Shown here: positions 10,862-21,224 of the stretch, in pieces
Position numbering within the stretch: the stretch's first letter is position 1
Layout: every line of letters starts with the position of its first letter
NCBI GenBank assembly: GCA_029204225.1
Contig: CM055094.1
Coordinates: forward strand, 63,006,442-63,070,441
Source: Diphasiastrum complanatum
Taxonomy: Eukaryota > Streptophyta > Lycopodiopsida > Lycopodiales > Lycopodiaceae
DNA: 64,000 nucleotides
Direction of reading: 5' to 3'
The notes under the pieces: generated by a model
Seen by the model: only the letters and a program-made list of their open reading frames with translations
What the model was told of the DNA's origin: nothing
Database searches by the model: none
Made by a program: the position numbers and the translations under genes

Positions 10862-11922
10862 TCACAAAAAATTAGCGGCTTCTTCTACACCTGGAAACAA
10901 GCATCTCCTGCAAGCCAATGCCAAGCCTGCCTCCGACGTATCAATGGACTTCAAAAACATGGTGCCCATGCAAGAAGACACCAATATATTCACAATGTGG
11001 CGCCTCCTTGCATCGGTCCAACCATCTGATAGGATGGTGCATCCATACCTAGAACATTCGACAACAGTTTCAACTATCAAGTAACTTGCAGGCCTTAGGT
11101 CCCTAGGTTACCAGCTAGAGCACTAAGCATTGAACACCAAAGAGTCAAGATAAAGTTGGAATTTGAAAGTTGAGGCTTTTAACTTGCAAATTTGAAAGCT
11201 CAAAGCTGAAACTTGAAAGTATCAAGTGCAAAGGTTTTAAGGAACTAAGGTATACCTCACCCATGACTTTCTAATGGGCTGTAGGTCATTATCCACGGAC
11301 TGCCGCTCAACATATAGCTCTTTCGTCCTCAACTGCTCCATGCTTGGGCCTTCCCACTCAACATCGATACAAGATACCGCTCGCATCATAGCCCTACCAA
11401 CAGCACTAATGCCCGCCCCACCTATTGGCACTGTTTGAATCTCTCCAGAAGAAGAAGATGAAATGGGTGCGGAATTGGTGTCGGCTATAGGGGACGGCCG
11501 TGATGTGGAATCTCGGCGCTCTATTGCACTTGTAATAATAATGTTAAACTTTAATGGATTATTATGGCCGATGACAAACTCAAACATGTGACAGGTCACA
11601 GAGTCACAGACGTTAATAATCACGAATTAGTAAGTAGTAATTAACTTGTGGACTAAACTTTGAAGTTTTAACTTTAGACCAAACAAGAATTACCTGTGGC
11701 TGAAGTAGTAGCATGAGAGTCGTCGCCGATCCCGACAATCCTCAGTTTCTCCAGTGCCTGATTGCAAACAACCATCTTGTATCCTAGGAGATGTAAAAGA
11801 TGCACCCTTATTCGAGTGGGGCCACCTCCATAAGTATTTCCACAATACTTACAAGTCCACTTCTTTTTGCCTAATGTGCCATAACTTGAATTTAGGGTGA
11901 CATGATCCCATTGTCTCGGCAT

Positions 11923-12419
11923 AGCTAATAGCTATCTAGTATCAACAAAGTAATACTATTAACTTCAAACTTCAAATTAAAACTTAAGCTCTAAGTTGAA
12001 AGCTCTAACATCTCAACCCACACCACCCTCAACACTTACAAATGTCAAATGACACACAAATTTCAAGCCTGAACACTCCCTCTCCCTCACACACAAAACT
12101 CTCCCTCTCCTACACACGCACACACACACACACACATACAAAGATAAGACTTATGACAGTGAGTGAGACATTCCAGTACGACGACCGAAGCTCTAGCATC
12201 CTCTTCGCTCCTCCAGGCCCAGGGCTCTTCACCGGAGGCCAACACCTGCTTCTCAGCGTATCACACAATTTTTTATATCCACTTAGCCAGTTAGCTAACT
12301 TATTTCAGTTTTCTCTTTCCCTCTGTGTAGCTGGTGGTTAAGCTACTGATATTGTACCCTCAACAGAGCTGGAGGTTAAGCTTTGTTTTTCTCTCTGTTT
12401 TCTAGTGCTGGTTTAGCTG
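11923..12419. other. Intergenic/intron sequence with a short (CA)n
   Basis: Sequence upstream of the hAT gene, with a short ACAC run near 12114-12136. Two similar GCTGG(T/A)GGTTAAGCT words lie near 12330-12380. No gene is recognised. Confidence 0.5.
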
Positions 12420-12534
12420 TTAGGAATAAGTCCTACATGGACAACGCTCCTTCTTTTTTGATGTACTCTCTACTTGTCTTATGTGCCCTCGGGTACTTAA
12501 CAGACATTAATATAATTCTAATTCTAAATCTAAT
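12420..12534 (+). mobile_element. LINE copy C, 3' terminus only
   Basis: Contains a diverged form of the family's 3' end: CTACTTGTCTTATGTGCC, then ACAGACATTAATATAATTC, followed by the CT array at 12535. Nothing of the coding region is left. Copy D begins directly on the other side of the array. Confidence 0.6.
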
Positions 12535-12552
12535 TCTCTCTCTCTCTCTCTC
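12535..12552. repeat. (CT)n array between LINE C and LINE D
   Basis: Nine CT units, preceded by AATTCTAATTCTAAATCTAA. It joins the 3' terminus of copy C to the 5'-truncated copy D. Confidence 0.9.
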
Positions 12553-14008
12553 ACAGTTGGATTGCTTACAAGGCTTTTGTACTAGATGGGATCTGGGGGT
12601 GAACATTGTGAAGGCCAAGGTTATGGTCCTCAACACTTCTCGAGCTTTCATGCAGCATCAGGAGCTCACTCTCAATGAACAAATCCTTGACGTAGTCTCT
12701 TCAGTACACATATCTGGGGATACTTTTCTTTGGCCCTAGATTCAGCATGCGATAGGCAACTACTACTCGACTTGGGAAGGGACATGCCTCCCTTGTTCAG
12801 CTAGAGCAGTTTTGCTTCAAGAAGTCTATTCAAGTAAGTGTAGACTTTTTGATACCATTGTCACCCCCACAGCCTTATATGCAGCAGAGACGCGTACCGG
12901 TCTGTCCTCCTCACACTAAGCTAGTATCTCGAGATTACAGACTACCATGTGAGCTTGTATGATTCGGGCGAAGCCTTTCGTTCCACACGATGTCTTTCTT
13001 GCCGAGTTTGCCGTTCCACCCATACATTTAGATGCAGCTTTCCAGCTCATTGCATATATTCAGAGAGTTCAGGCACTTCCAGATGCAGATAGGAGATACA
13101 CACAGATAACACTTGCCTCGTCACGGTATCTTCATGATCAGGGCTACATGCTTTCATGGTTGTATCTCCATTATAGAGCTTCCCTCGGGTGCTCACCAGT
13201 ATATCAGACACTTCCTATATCAAGCATATCTCAGCCGTACATGGAGACGACAGCTGGGGGTTAAGCGGACTCATTACATCGAGCTAGATATAGCAGGGTT
13301 CCCAATTTTTCCACATTATTTGGATTCAGGATTATCACATAGCCTCAGATTTGCATTGGGACACCTCCACATATCATCACATCAGGTGGCTATCGAGATT
13401 GGGAGATTCCATGGTATTCTGATAGAGAAGCAGATTTGCCAGTTATGCTCTTTGGGTGAGTATGAGGTGCACTTTATACTATGAGATTAGAGGGAGATAC
13501 CATTATCTGTTTCACGACATGCCCATCACACTTCGATCACTCATAGCGTATGAGGACTCCTGCTGCATTGCACTTATGATACGAGATGTTTCTACTACGA
13601 CTAGACCTATGTGAGACATCCCAACAGTCATTCTATTTCTCGGCCTCAAATTACCTCTTCTTCTCCATGCATACTCATGTTCCAGCTCAAGCTACCCGAC
13701 CTATTATTAGGAGACACATCTCACCCTCCTAGACAACGTCAACGACTACGAGAGGTCCTCCATGCTATAGCTCGCTTCACATCCTTCTATAGCATCAGCA
13801 GGATAGGACATGATGATAGTACTTGACATTTAGTTGTATCTATACGCTTACATGTTTCATCGTGTACATAGTAGTTCAAAGTATTTAGATATGTTGTTTT
13901 CATTACTGTTTTGGAGATGTTTCATATGCTCCCACTGTTACCACATACTTGACATGTACGTTTACTAGTCTTATATGCCTTTTGGCATGGAAAAGACATT
14001 AATAAAGC
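12553..14008 (+). mobile_element. LINE copy D, RT C-terminus to 3' end (decayed)
   Basis: Starts within RT just after the CT array (GFCTRWDLGVNIVKAKVMVL), equivalent to IQWGLSVNVAKTKVMVF in copy F. It continues through CRLFDTIVTPTALYAAETRT, MIRAKPFVPHDVFLAEFAV and the zinc-finger region (ICQLC near 13435) to a degraded tail. The 3' end reads GGCATGGAAAAGACATTAAT, AAAGCT, then CT repeats. Frames are broken in several places. The 5' truncation point coincides with the array. Confidence 0.8.

Positions 14009-14076
<68 letters not shown>
14009..14076. repeat. (CT)n(CA)n compound array
   Basis: About 11 CT units followed by about 23 CA units. The left side is the LINE D 3' end. The right side is the 3' UTR of minus-strand LINE E, so two LINEs meet tail to tail here. 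Confidence 0.95.
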
Positions 14077-14078
<2 letters not shown>

Positions 14079-14651
14079 GGGCTCATGTCAAGTATGTGAT
14101 ACAATGGGGAGCATATGAAATGTCTCCGAAACAGTAGAGAAAAAATAAACTAGGTGTATATGCTAAAATCAAACTCAGAATGCATCTAGTATATGACTAC
14201 AAATGTAAACATAATGGAAATGGTAGCATGCTGTCATCAAGTCCTGTTGCTATTGAAGCAAGATGTGGTGGGGCTGCAGCTGGAGGATGTATGTGCTGCT
14301 GACGTCTTCGGTGGAGTCATTTGTAAAATGTGTGATCCCTCATGGTATGAATTGTGGATCTGGGAATCATCTGAATCTGAGCAGTACGCTGTCTCTGGTC
14401 TCTATGGCTCAAAGTGTCACTGTCCTCATCACTATCATCTAAGACTGGATCAGTCCGTGGTCTTCTATGAGAGGACGTAATCTGGAGCTGCGTGTCAGGG
14501 TCTGGTTGACATAAATCCTGTCATAGTAAAATGATCTCCCTGACCATGAGTGTAACACAATGTGGATCCTCATTTGCTATAATGGATCTCAATGTGACAG
14601 AAGCATTTCGAAATAGGGGGGAGAGAGAATTAGAATTAGAATTATTATTAT

Positions 14652-14655
<4 letters not shown>
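14077..14655 (-). mobile_element. LINE copy E, 3' portion (minus strand)
   Basis: On the minus strand it carries LRSIIANEDPHCVTLMVREI near 14590-14530, matching LRSLIAYEDPRCVALM in copy A, then an acidic/His-rich tail. Its 3' UTR (CGGAGACATTTCATATGCTC, CACATACTTGACATG) matches copy D. It is cut at the 5' side by the (GA)n at 14656, next to (TAA)n and ATTCTAATTCTAATTCTCTC. Confidence 0.8.

Positions 14656-14727
<72 letters not shown>
14656..14727. repeat. (GA)n array at LINE E 5' break
   Basis: About 36 GA units between LINE E and the host intron. Exon 2 of the Sfi1-like gene begins about 115 bp further on. Confidence 0.95.
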
Positions 14728-14729
<2 letters not shown>

Positions 14730-14843
14730 ATTACACTTAACTGCAAGTCTTAGGATAAGTACCATTCTCAGAGCTTGTATAGGATAAACTTTGAGGTGAA
14801 CCAGGTATAACATGCAATAAGCCAACTTTTGGTCTTTTTTCAG

Positions 14844-14975
14844 GCAGAACTAGAATGTGCCTTGATAGCCAAAAAGAAACTTGAAGAAGAATTACATGGT
14901 TCTTGTGCTGAAGCAGATGCATTGAAGCTGAAAACAGAAGAGTACTGTAATGAGCTCAAGGAACTTGTGGCTAAG
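14844..14975 (+). CDS. Sfi1-like gene, window exon 2 (coiled coil)
   Basis: 44 codons, phase 0 at both ends, with a strong polypyrimidine acceptor (CTTTTTTCAG) and an AAG|GTTGGA donor. The product is ALIAKKKLEEELHGSCAEAD, then ALKLKTEEYCNELKELVAK, a charged heptad-rich helix continuing the coiled coil of exon 1. The intron to the next exon is only 138 bp, unlike the 8.5 kb intron before it, which holds the hAT gene and LINEs C-E. Confidence 0.85.
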
Positions 14976-15113
14976 GTTGGAATTGAGTGCTATCGTTAAG
15001 ATTGAACTGGACTTTGATTGGGAACTCCTCGTAATTTATTATTTCTTGAAACTGTCATTTTGTACTTGCTATGCTCTGAATATTCTTCTTATACTTGATA
15101 GCACAACATACAG

Positions 15114-15338
15114 GAGAAAAGGATAGAGCTGGTTGATTTCTGCTGCAGAAAATCTCTTCTACGCAGATTTTTCAAACGACTGAAAGAAGCAATCAAGGAG
15201 CAATGCCTTGCTGATGTGTGTGAGCAAGCTGCTGCATCATTTTCTAAAAGGAGCTCTTCTAAGAGGGGATTTCAGGCCCTTCGTCTAGCCACACACCGTG
15301 CCAGCCAGATACGCCGAGCTCATAATCGTCATGCAAAG
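15114..15338 (+). CDS. Sfi1-like gene, window exon 3 (start of repeat block)
   Basis: 75 codons, phase 0. The acceptor is CATACAG at 15113. An upstream AG at 15101 would add four codons (HNIQ) in frame. The donor is AAG|GTCATG. The sequence becomes Arg/Lys-rich: CCRKSLLRRFFKRLKEAIKE, then KRGFQALRLATHRASQ and RRAHNRHAK. FFKRLKEAI and FQALRLAT resemble the hydrophobic core of Sfi1 repeats but lack Trp. The composition change from acidic coiled coil to basic helix marks the domain boundary. Confidence 0.85.
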
Positions 15339-15984
15339 GTCATGGGCTGTGTTTCCTCTATCTCGCTGTCTTTGGATCCTGCAGGCTGTCTTCTTTTGAG
15401 GCAGGGGCCCGTCGCTTCCTCGTTAACCTTCCTTTGGCCGACCTTCAGAAGCCTGTCAATTCTTTGAAGTGTGGAATTTTGCTTTGAAACTACTCACAAA
15501 AGCAGATTAAAAGTTTGAACATAACTTAGTTTAGCTTGTATCCTTACATTCTACATCGGATTCTTTAGGTTGATGTTGTATAAGCCAGCCTTTTCTCCTG
15601 ATGCACTTCATGTTAAAGAACTCTACTATGGGCAAGTCATACTTCGAAGCTGTCTGAAGCATGCTATCTATGAGATTTATAATGTCATATTACACTTCTT
15701 TGCCAGAAATATGGGTAGTCACTATCAACATTGTAGTTTCCTTTCTTATTAACAATTCAGGACCTAACCTTGATTCTGTAAGGAGACAATGCTAAAGGTT
15801 GTATGTCCATGAACTAGCTACCAAGTTCCTTTTGGAGGTCACTAATAGGATAGAACTTGCAAGTTACTGCCATGTTACATGTGAGTTGAAACTTGGGTAT
15901 TAAAAGTCTATACTCTATCAATGAAATTTTACTCAGCATTCTGCTTTTGAGTTTGTTTCTTTTATGAATGACTTGTGCCAATGT

Positions 15985-16200
15985 TGCACGCCGATTCGAA
16001 CAAAGAATCGTGGTTCGAATTGGTCCGATTCGAATCGGCAACCTGTTTGAATCATTCACCTCACCAAAAAGAAATTCGAATCGGGCAAACAAAAGAAAAA
16101 TTGTTCGAATCGGCCGAGTTGAACCTGACCCAGCCGATTCAAACCGATTCGAAATAGTCGAATCGGCCGTTTCGAACCGCCGATTCAAATTGGTGCATGC
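15985..16200. repeat. Cluster of ATTCGAATCGG motifs (foldback-like)
   Basis: About ten variants of the palindrome-containing word (G)ATTCGAATCGG, in both orientations, within about 215 bp of the intron after exon 3. The outer parts read TGCACGCCGATTCGAA on the left and, reverse-complemented, TGCACCAATTTGAATCGG on the right. This suggests terminal inverted repeats of a small foldback element. No target duplication was established. Confidence 0.55.
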
Positions 16201-17113
16201 AAGATTGACTTGTGCTTTCCAAGAAGAGTTTTCAGCTTATCATTGTTTGGTTTATTCTGTTCAATAGCATTTGACACAAGCACATGCAATTTTGATTGAA
16301 CACGTCAGCCAGACTTGGACAAACAATCTATGATGTTATAGACGTGAGCAAGGACAGACTTTGTGGAAAGACTTCAAAATTCTAACCTTACATGAATGTG
16401 AAGGAAGCACACTTATGGGTGAACTTTTGATGATTATGCTTACTCGTGACAGGCTTTTTCATCAGTTCAGTTTCAGTAAAGACCCTTTATGAATGATTTT
16501 GTCTGCGTATCTAGATTCTCCTTATGAAGTAATAAATGCCCGAAAATTCAGACTTTGGAGCTGCCAGTTGGCCTTTCCATTGTCCTGCCATTGCCTGTTG
16601 TTCAATGGAAGGCCAGTGGGATTCCCACAAATTTGTAGCTGTCAGTGAAACTTGCAAAGCATTTGCAATTTCGATTTCCTCAGTCCTGGTCTGTGTTCCT
16701 CTCAGTCAGTCAGTCAGCCTGTCAGCTATTCTCATCAACATTGTTGATGTCTTTCACATTCAGTGGTGCAGATCCGCGGACTGGGTATGTTTAGTTTAAC
16801 AATCAGGCCTTTTCTCAAATAGCATGTGTGCTTGTACCAAGTAGTTAAACATCAGCTTGCCTTCTATAGCTTAGAACCTTGATATTTACAGAAATTTTTT
16901 CTTTCTACTTGTATTTGTTTGAAAAAAAGTAGTATTAAAATGTGCCGAAATGCAGAAAAATTCTATAGATCTGTGCACCAAATAACAACTATTATGTAAA
17001 TAAGTTAATCAAAGCTTGAAATAAGTACGTTATATGGGTTGTGTACATTCACACATGGAGTGTGACCAGATTGCAAGTGAAAATGTTATATTCTAAAATG
17101 GAAGAAATTGCAG

Positions 17114-17538
17114 GCATGCTTGCAAGATTACTTTAGAGCATGGTGGTTGGCAACAATTGCTCAACAAAAATACCAAGGAAAATTGCGGCATAGAAAACAA
17201 ACATGTCTTTGTAGTGCTGTCGCAAAATGGAAAATGGTTGTTGAAAGGGGGAAGCTTACTCAGGATGAAGAGAAATATCTCACCAATGCAGCCACAAAGC
17301 ATTGGAGGCTATATCTGTCCAGACGTGGTTGGAAATGCTGGTCAAAGTGGATCAAATTTGTCGCCAGGCCCCTGAAGATGAAATTGCAAGAGTTCGAGGA
17401 ATACCTTAACAAGCTTTCTTGCAGGCAAACGCTAGCTGCCTGGAAGTCCGTAATAAGCTTGAAGCGTGTCAAGACATTGAAATTGGAGCAGGCAAGCGTG
17501 CAAGAAAGGAGTTGGCAAAAAAGACGAACATTCATGAG
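17114..17538 (+). CDS. Sfi1-like gene, window exon 4 (Trp repeats)
   Basis: 425 nt, 141 codons plus two bases. The acceptor is ATTGCAG and the donor ATGAG|GTGCAA. It contains the densest Trp repeats: YFRAWWLATIA, AVAKWKMVVERGK, ATKHWRLYLSRRGWKCWSKW, TLAAWKSVISLKR and, at the end, RTFMR completing into RWCEYAQ in exon 5. The spacing between Trp centres is roughly 20-40 residues, with Leu/Ala and basic residues around each. This is the pattern of centrin-binding Sfi1 repeats. The split-codon end is matched by exon 5, which begins with the single missing base. Confidence 0.85.
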
Positions 17539-18053
17539 GTGCAACACACTGAATTCCAACTGATGGTAGCTTTTTCTGCTACATGCTTTGCTAGAATGTC
17601 TTGGATTAACCTACCATGAGCGATGAATCGAATCTTATGGAAAATAACCAATATCTTTTGGTCAGCCTCAAAAGCAGAATATTTGGTAACCAGACATCTA
17701 GTGCTAGATGATGACTAATATAGGAGACTCTTGGCCAGAAGCTTCCGCATGATGAATTCTCAGTGCAGCAGCAGACTTGTGATTCTCTACCCTATATGCT
17801 CAAATGCCAGTGTCTTTGAGTGTCAATTAACACAGCTAGATAGGAATCTCCAAATTTGTTTATCTTCATTGTACACACATGATAACATTATTGTTCCTCA
17901 GCTGCACAGTGCAGACTCTGCTGGATCAAGAGCCAGATGGTGAAGCTTAATTCAAACTGGTCATAACATTTAATAGTCTCAAATGAAGCTTACAAAAATA
18001 GGAAGTTCACGAGCAGATTAAGGCCTGATACCTAATGCTTAAGCTTGGAACAG

Positions 18054-18240
18054 GTGGTGTGAATACGCACAAGCAAAAAAATGTCAGGGGGTATTGCTTG
18101 ATAAAGGACTGCAATTAAGAAAGCTAAACAGAAGGCGTGAGGTTATTAGGTGCTGGACCACACATGTAAAAATGAAAGGGCACATGAGGATTTCAAAAGG
18201 ATTAGCTTTCAGGCACTATTTCAAGACTATACAATCAAAG
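18054..18240 (+). CDS. Sfi1-like gene, window exon 5 (Trp repeats)
   Basis: 187 nt: one base completing the codon from exon 4, then 62 codons, ending in phase 0. The acceptor is TGGAACAG and the donor TCAAAG|GTTATT. The product includes WCEYAQAKK, RREVIRCWTTHVKMKG and GLAFRHYFKTIQSK, two further aromatic repeats with intervening basic stretch. The frame and phase agree with both neighbours. The exon is short and split-phase, so an ORF scan misses it. Confidence 0.8.
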
Positions 18241-19377
18241 GTTATTATCATACAAATAAAATGATTTCCTGCTTAAATAACAATGATACTGCAAATTTTT
18301 TGAAAAGTGCTTGTATGGATCTCAAAACCTGTTTTGAATAGAACATCCATGACGGGGTACTAGTTCTCCTAGTTGCTTCCTTTCTCTTGTAGGATCACTC
18401 ACAAACTTGCATCTTTGATAGTTTCTACTCCCAATAGGTGCAGACATGGCAAAACCACAGTTCAGGAGTAAAATTTCAGCTCTATGCTGCAATTAGTTGA
18501 TATTTCATTGATTTTCTCAAGTTCTGTGGCATACTGGATAGTTGTGGCTACCTTCCAAATTCTGGATCGTTCATGTTATCTTTTTCAAATGCTCAGGCCA
18601 AAGTTGATTTTTTTTGAAAATGCGGGCTTACCCGTTGCAAGCTTTCTTCTGAATTCGTTTTTCCTCGAGTTTCTTTTTCCCTATGATACTTCTGCTCGCA
18701 TCTACGTGTAGGGTCTAGCAGCAAATCGCCAGAAAGTATGTCACCTTATTATAGTCAATTCTGGTGCAAAATGTATGGTGAAAGAATACCATTGTATGTT
18801 GAAGGAGGTTTGATACCACATGCCTATAGCAAGTCTTTTCTGGAAAGTAACGGTAAGACTGTGACAGAGAAAGGTACCGAAGGAATGTACAAATGCTACC
18901 GTGCTTCCTCTATGCCATGCTAATAGAATGATATGGCCAAAAGGAAGTGCATATACCATCACAAAGATCCCAAGCTATTCATAGGCACCGTGCATGCTAA
19001 TAGTCCTACCAGGAACTAGAGCAGTGGGATTTCAAGTTGGCCCTATGAACTAGGAATGCCATGTAGTGATAAGTATCGAAGTGTCTGGTGGTCTATAGGA
19101 ATCACAACTTCCAAGGCATCCATATTTCACGAATGCCAATCACCATCAGCGGGGGTTGGTGCATAAGCATCTCAAGCTCAGCATGCACACCATGTGTTAT
19201 GGACACACATTACATAGTCCATACTTTTCTATTGTTGGCCACATAAGTACTTGCATTCTTTTGGGTCTAGTAATTAAACATGCAAGCCTATCTTACTATT
19301 TTTAAACTCCATCTGGATAAAACTTTTTTCTGTGGATAAGCTTGGAGTATTCTAGACTTATCCTACACTAGTAGAAA

Positions 19378-19890
19378 TAGAGGCAAAGGGTCCACCATTT
19401 CTCAGAATATGAGTTTGGAGTCCTAAGCATCTTTGTAGGGAAGTTACACATATTTGAAGATCTTACCTGGAGATCTGTCTATTGATTCAATTCACTTAGT
19501 TGGAGAATGGTTTGTGAATGATTTATGCCGTCTTATGTTTTCATTTATGCTTTTACATGTGGTGTTAGAGCACTTTCTTGAGCAACTAGAAAGGCATTGA
19601 TTTTTTTTTCTTTCCCTCTCTAGGATGAATAGAGGCAAAGGGCCTACCATTTCTCAGATTATGAGTTTGGAGTCCTGAGCTTCTGGTAGGTAAATTACAC
19701 ATTTTTGGAGATTTTAGCTAGAGATCTACCTAAGCTTTGGTGCCTACTGATTCATTCAATTTTCTTAGTTGGATTAGTGAATGATTTATGCTGTCTTATA
19801 TTTTCATTTATGCTTTTACATATGAATGTGTTCATAACATGGTATCAAGGCACTTTCCCGAGCAACTGAAAAGGCATTGATTATTTTTCT
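19378..19890 (+). repeat. Tandem duplication inside a gypsy LTR
   Basis: Two diverged copies of about 250 bp (19378-19620 and 19624-19890), each beginning AATAGAGGCAAAGGG and including TATGAGTTTGGAGTCCT, TTATGC(C/T)GTCTTAT and GGCATTGATT. The second copy carries the primer-binding-site-like TGGTATCAAGGC. This may be a real LTR duplication or two LTR ends placed side by side. Confidence 0.65.
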
Positions 19891-20069
19891 CTTTCTAGCT
19901 ATATTCTCTCATTGCTCGGTTTTATATCTCTAGTCGTTTCTTTCTCTAGCCATTTTTCTCTCTAGAAATTTATTCTCTAAGCATTTACCCTTTGGACACT
20001 CTCTTGGGCCATTTTGTCTCTCTAGTCATTGACTATTACATAATAGAACTCACACATACAACAAACATC

Positions 20070-20780
20070 AACGATAAGATAAGTAGACACCAAAAAGAGC
20101 CCACTTAGATTAAGGAGATGTTGTATGGCAGAAAGAGGATGAAGGGGAGACGGGTGCTAGTTCATACTTATAGGCAATTGTCTATGCCATCTATGCAAAA
20201 GCAACCTAAAAGCAATTACCAAATATAGTTGTAGAGTTTTTCAACCACATTCTCTGTTAGTAAGTAAACTCCTTAGATTTTTCTTGATTCTATCAATTAA
20301 TGACCTATTAGACTTTGTGATAATAAGATCATCAACATAGAGTACTACAACCACTATGTAATATGATTATCTCAATACATAAAGTGTAGACTCAGACATG
20401 CTCCTAGTTCAAGTTCTCAAAGTAGGCATTGATTTGAGTATACCATGCTCTAGGTGCTTGCTTCAATCCATATAAAGCTTTCTTTAATTTGCAAACTATA
20501 TGCTTCTTGCCCTTTTTATCTCATGACCTTAGCTACTCCAAGTAAATCTCTTCTTCAAGATATCCATTTAAAAACGCACTTTTAACATCCATCTGCTGAA
20601 TGTCCCATCCAAAGTGAGCCACTATAGCCAAAACTGCCCTCAATGTGTTCATCTTTGCCGCAGTGTGAAAGTATCATCATATTTAATTCCTTCCTCCTAT
20701 GCATAACTCTTGGCAACTAACTTGCCTTGTACTTGTCAATTGTTGCTTCAACAATCTTCTATGAAACAAAAAAACACTTG
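20070..20780 (-). pseudogene. Ty1/copia reverse transcriptase remnant
   Basis: Minus-strand similarity to copia RT with many stops. Recognisable pieces are GIKYDDTFTL, FSRWMLKV-type sequence, GHEIK, a KLYMD*SK remnant of the YGLKQ region, and VVVLYVDDLIITKSN around the YVDD catalytic motif (about 20340). It lies within the gypsy region and has no intact frame. Confidence 0.7.
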
Positions 20781-20968
20781 CATAAAAGACAATTCTCAAA
20801 TTGGTACTATAATGAAGATAGCATGGCATTGATGCAAAAAGTTCACTAGTAGGAAGTTTTTGGTGATGAAGGGATTTTGCTTAGTTGGACATCTTTTTTA
20901 CATTTACTTATCTATATAAATTTGTGAAATTGGATATATTCTAATTTCACAACTAGATATAATTTTAC

Positions 20969-21224
20969 TTACAGCTCGAAGTGCACGGAAATGAGCTTGA
21001 GCAAAAAGAGGACCACCCAAAGGATCACCTTGATGAACACCTGCTGCAGACTGGATAGTGAAAAGATCCCTAGAGGGCACACGGTGACTGTAAAAGAGGG
21101 GAGTCTCAGTAGCATAGAACAACCGCACAAAAGGGATAAGCTGAGCCAACTCACCACCAGCCGCCCAGAGCTCCCAAAAGATCGCAGCTCTAGAAACAGA
21201 GTTAAAGGCATTGGAAACATCCAC
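20969..21224 (-). pseudogene. Non-LTR-type reverse transcriptase fragment
   Basis: A minus-strand frame beginning MDVSNAFNSVSRAAIFWELW and including LIPFVRLFYATETPLFYSHR and VHQGDPLGGPLFA. The DxxNAFN and QGDPLGGPLFA motifs are RT motifs of a different lineage from the CT-flanked LINEs here, whose equivalent is KQGCPLSPTLFG. It stops before the YxDD catalytic motif. No ends are visible. Confidence 0.7.

Larger units (their letters stand above)
8154..11922 (-). pseudogene. hAT-type transposase gene (BED finger, DUF659), interrupted
   Basis: Reading on the minus strand: exon 11922-11694 encodes a BED zinc finger (WTCKYCGNTYGGGPTRIRVH) and ends CAG|GTAATT. Exon 11528-11256 is a Ser/Pro linker ending at AG|GTATAC. 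About 11080-10862 starts DUF659 (GCTILSDGWTDARRRHIVN). After an inserted LTR element the domain resumes at 8849-8504 (ETAAMSTAFWDDARAIVTSI, REGCTLGLLYEFMDRLGEQL) and ends CAG|GTATAT. Exon 8359-8154 has FLDRWQWFHQPLHVMATLLH and, after a one-base shift, YVSFVYPDPRDQDALMDEC. Known: this family are cut-and-paste hAT transposases or their domesticated relatives. The frameshift, a stop near 8610 and the insertion make it a pseudogene. Terminal repeats were not identified. A minus-strand frame at 7354-7091 may be a last exon but shows no clear hAT motif. Confidence 0.75.

Noticed and set aside
17492-17497. GC-AG intron donor (CAG|GCAAGC) ending exon 4 at 17491
   Set aside because: It keeps phase 0, but a normal GT donor at 17539 with the split codon completed by the exon at 18054 explains the data better and adds two further repeats.
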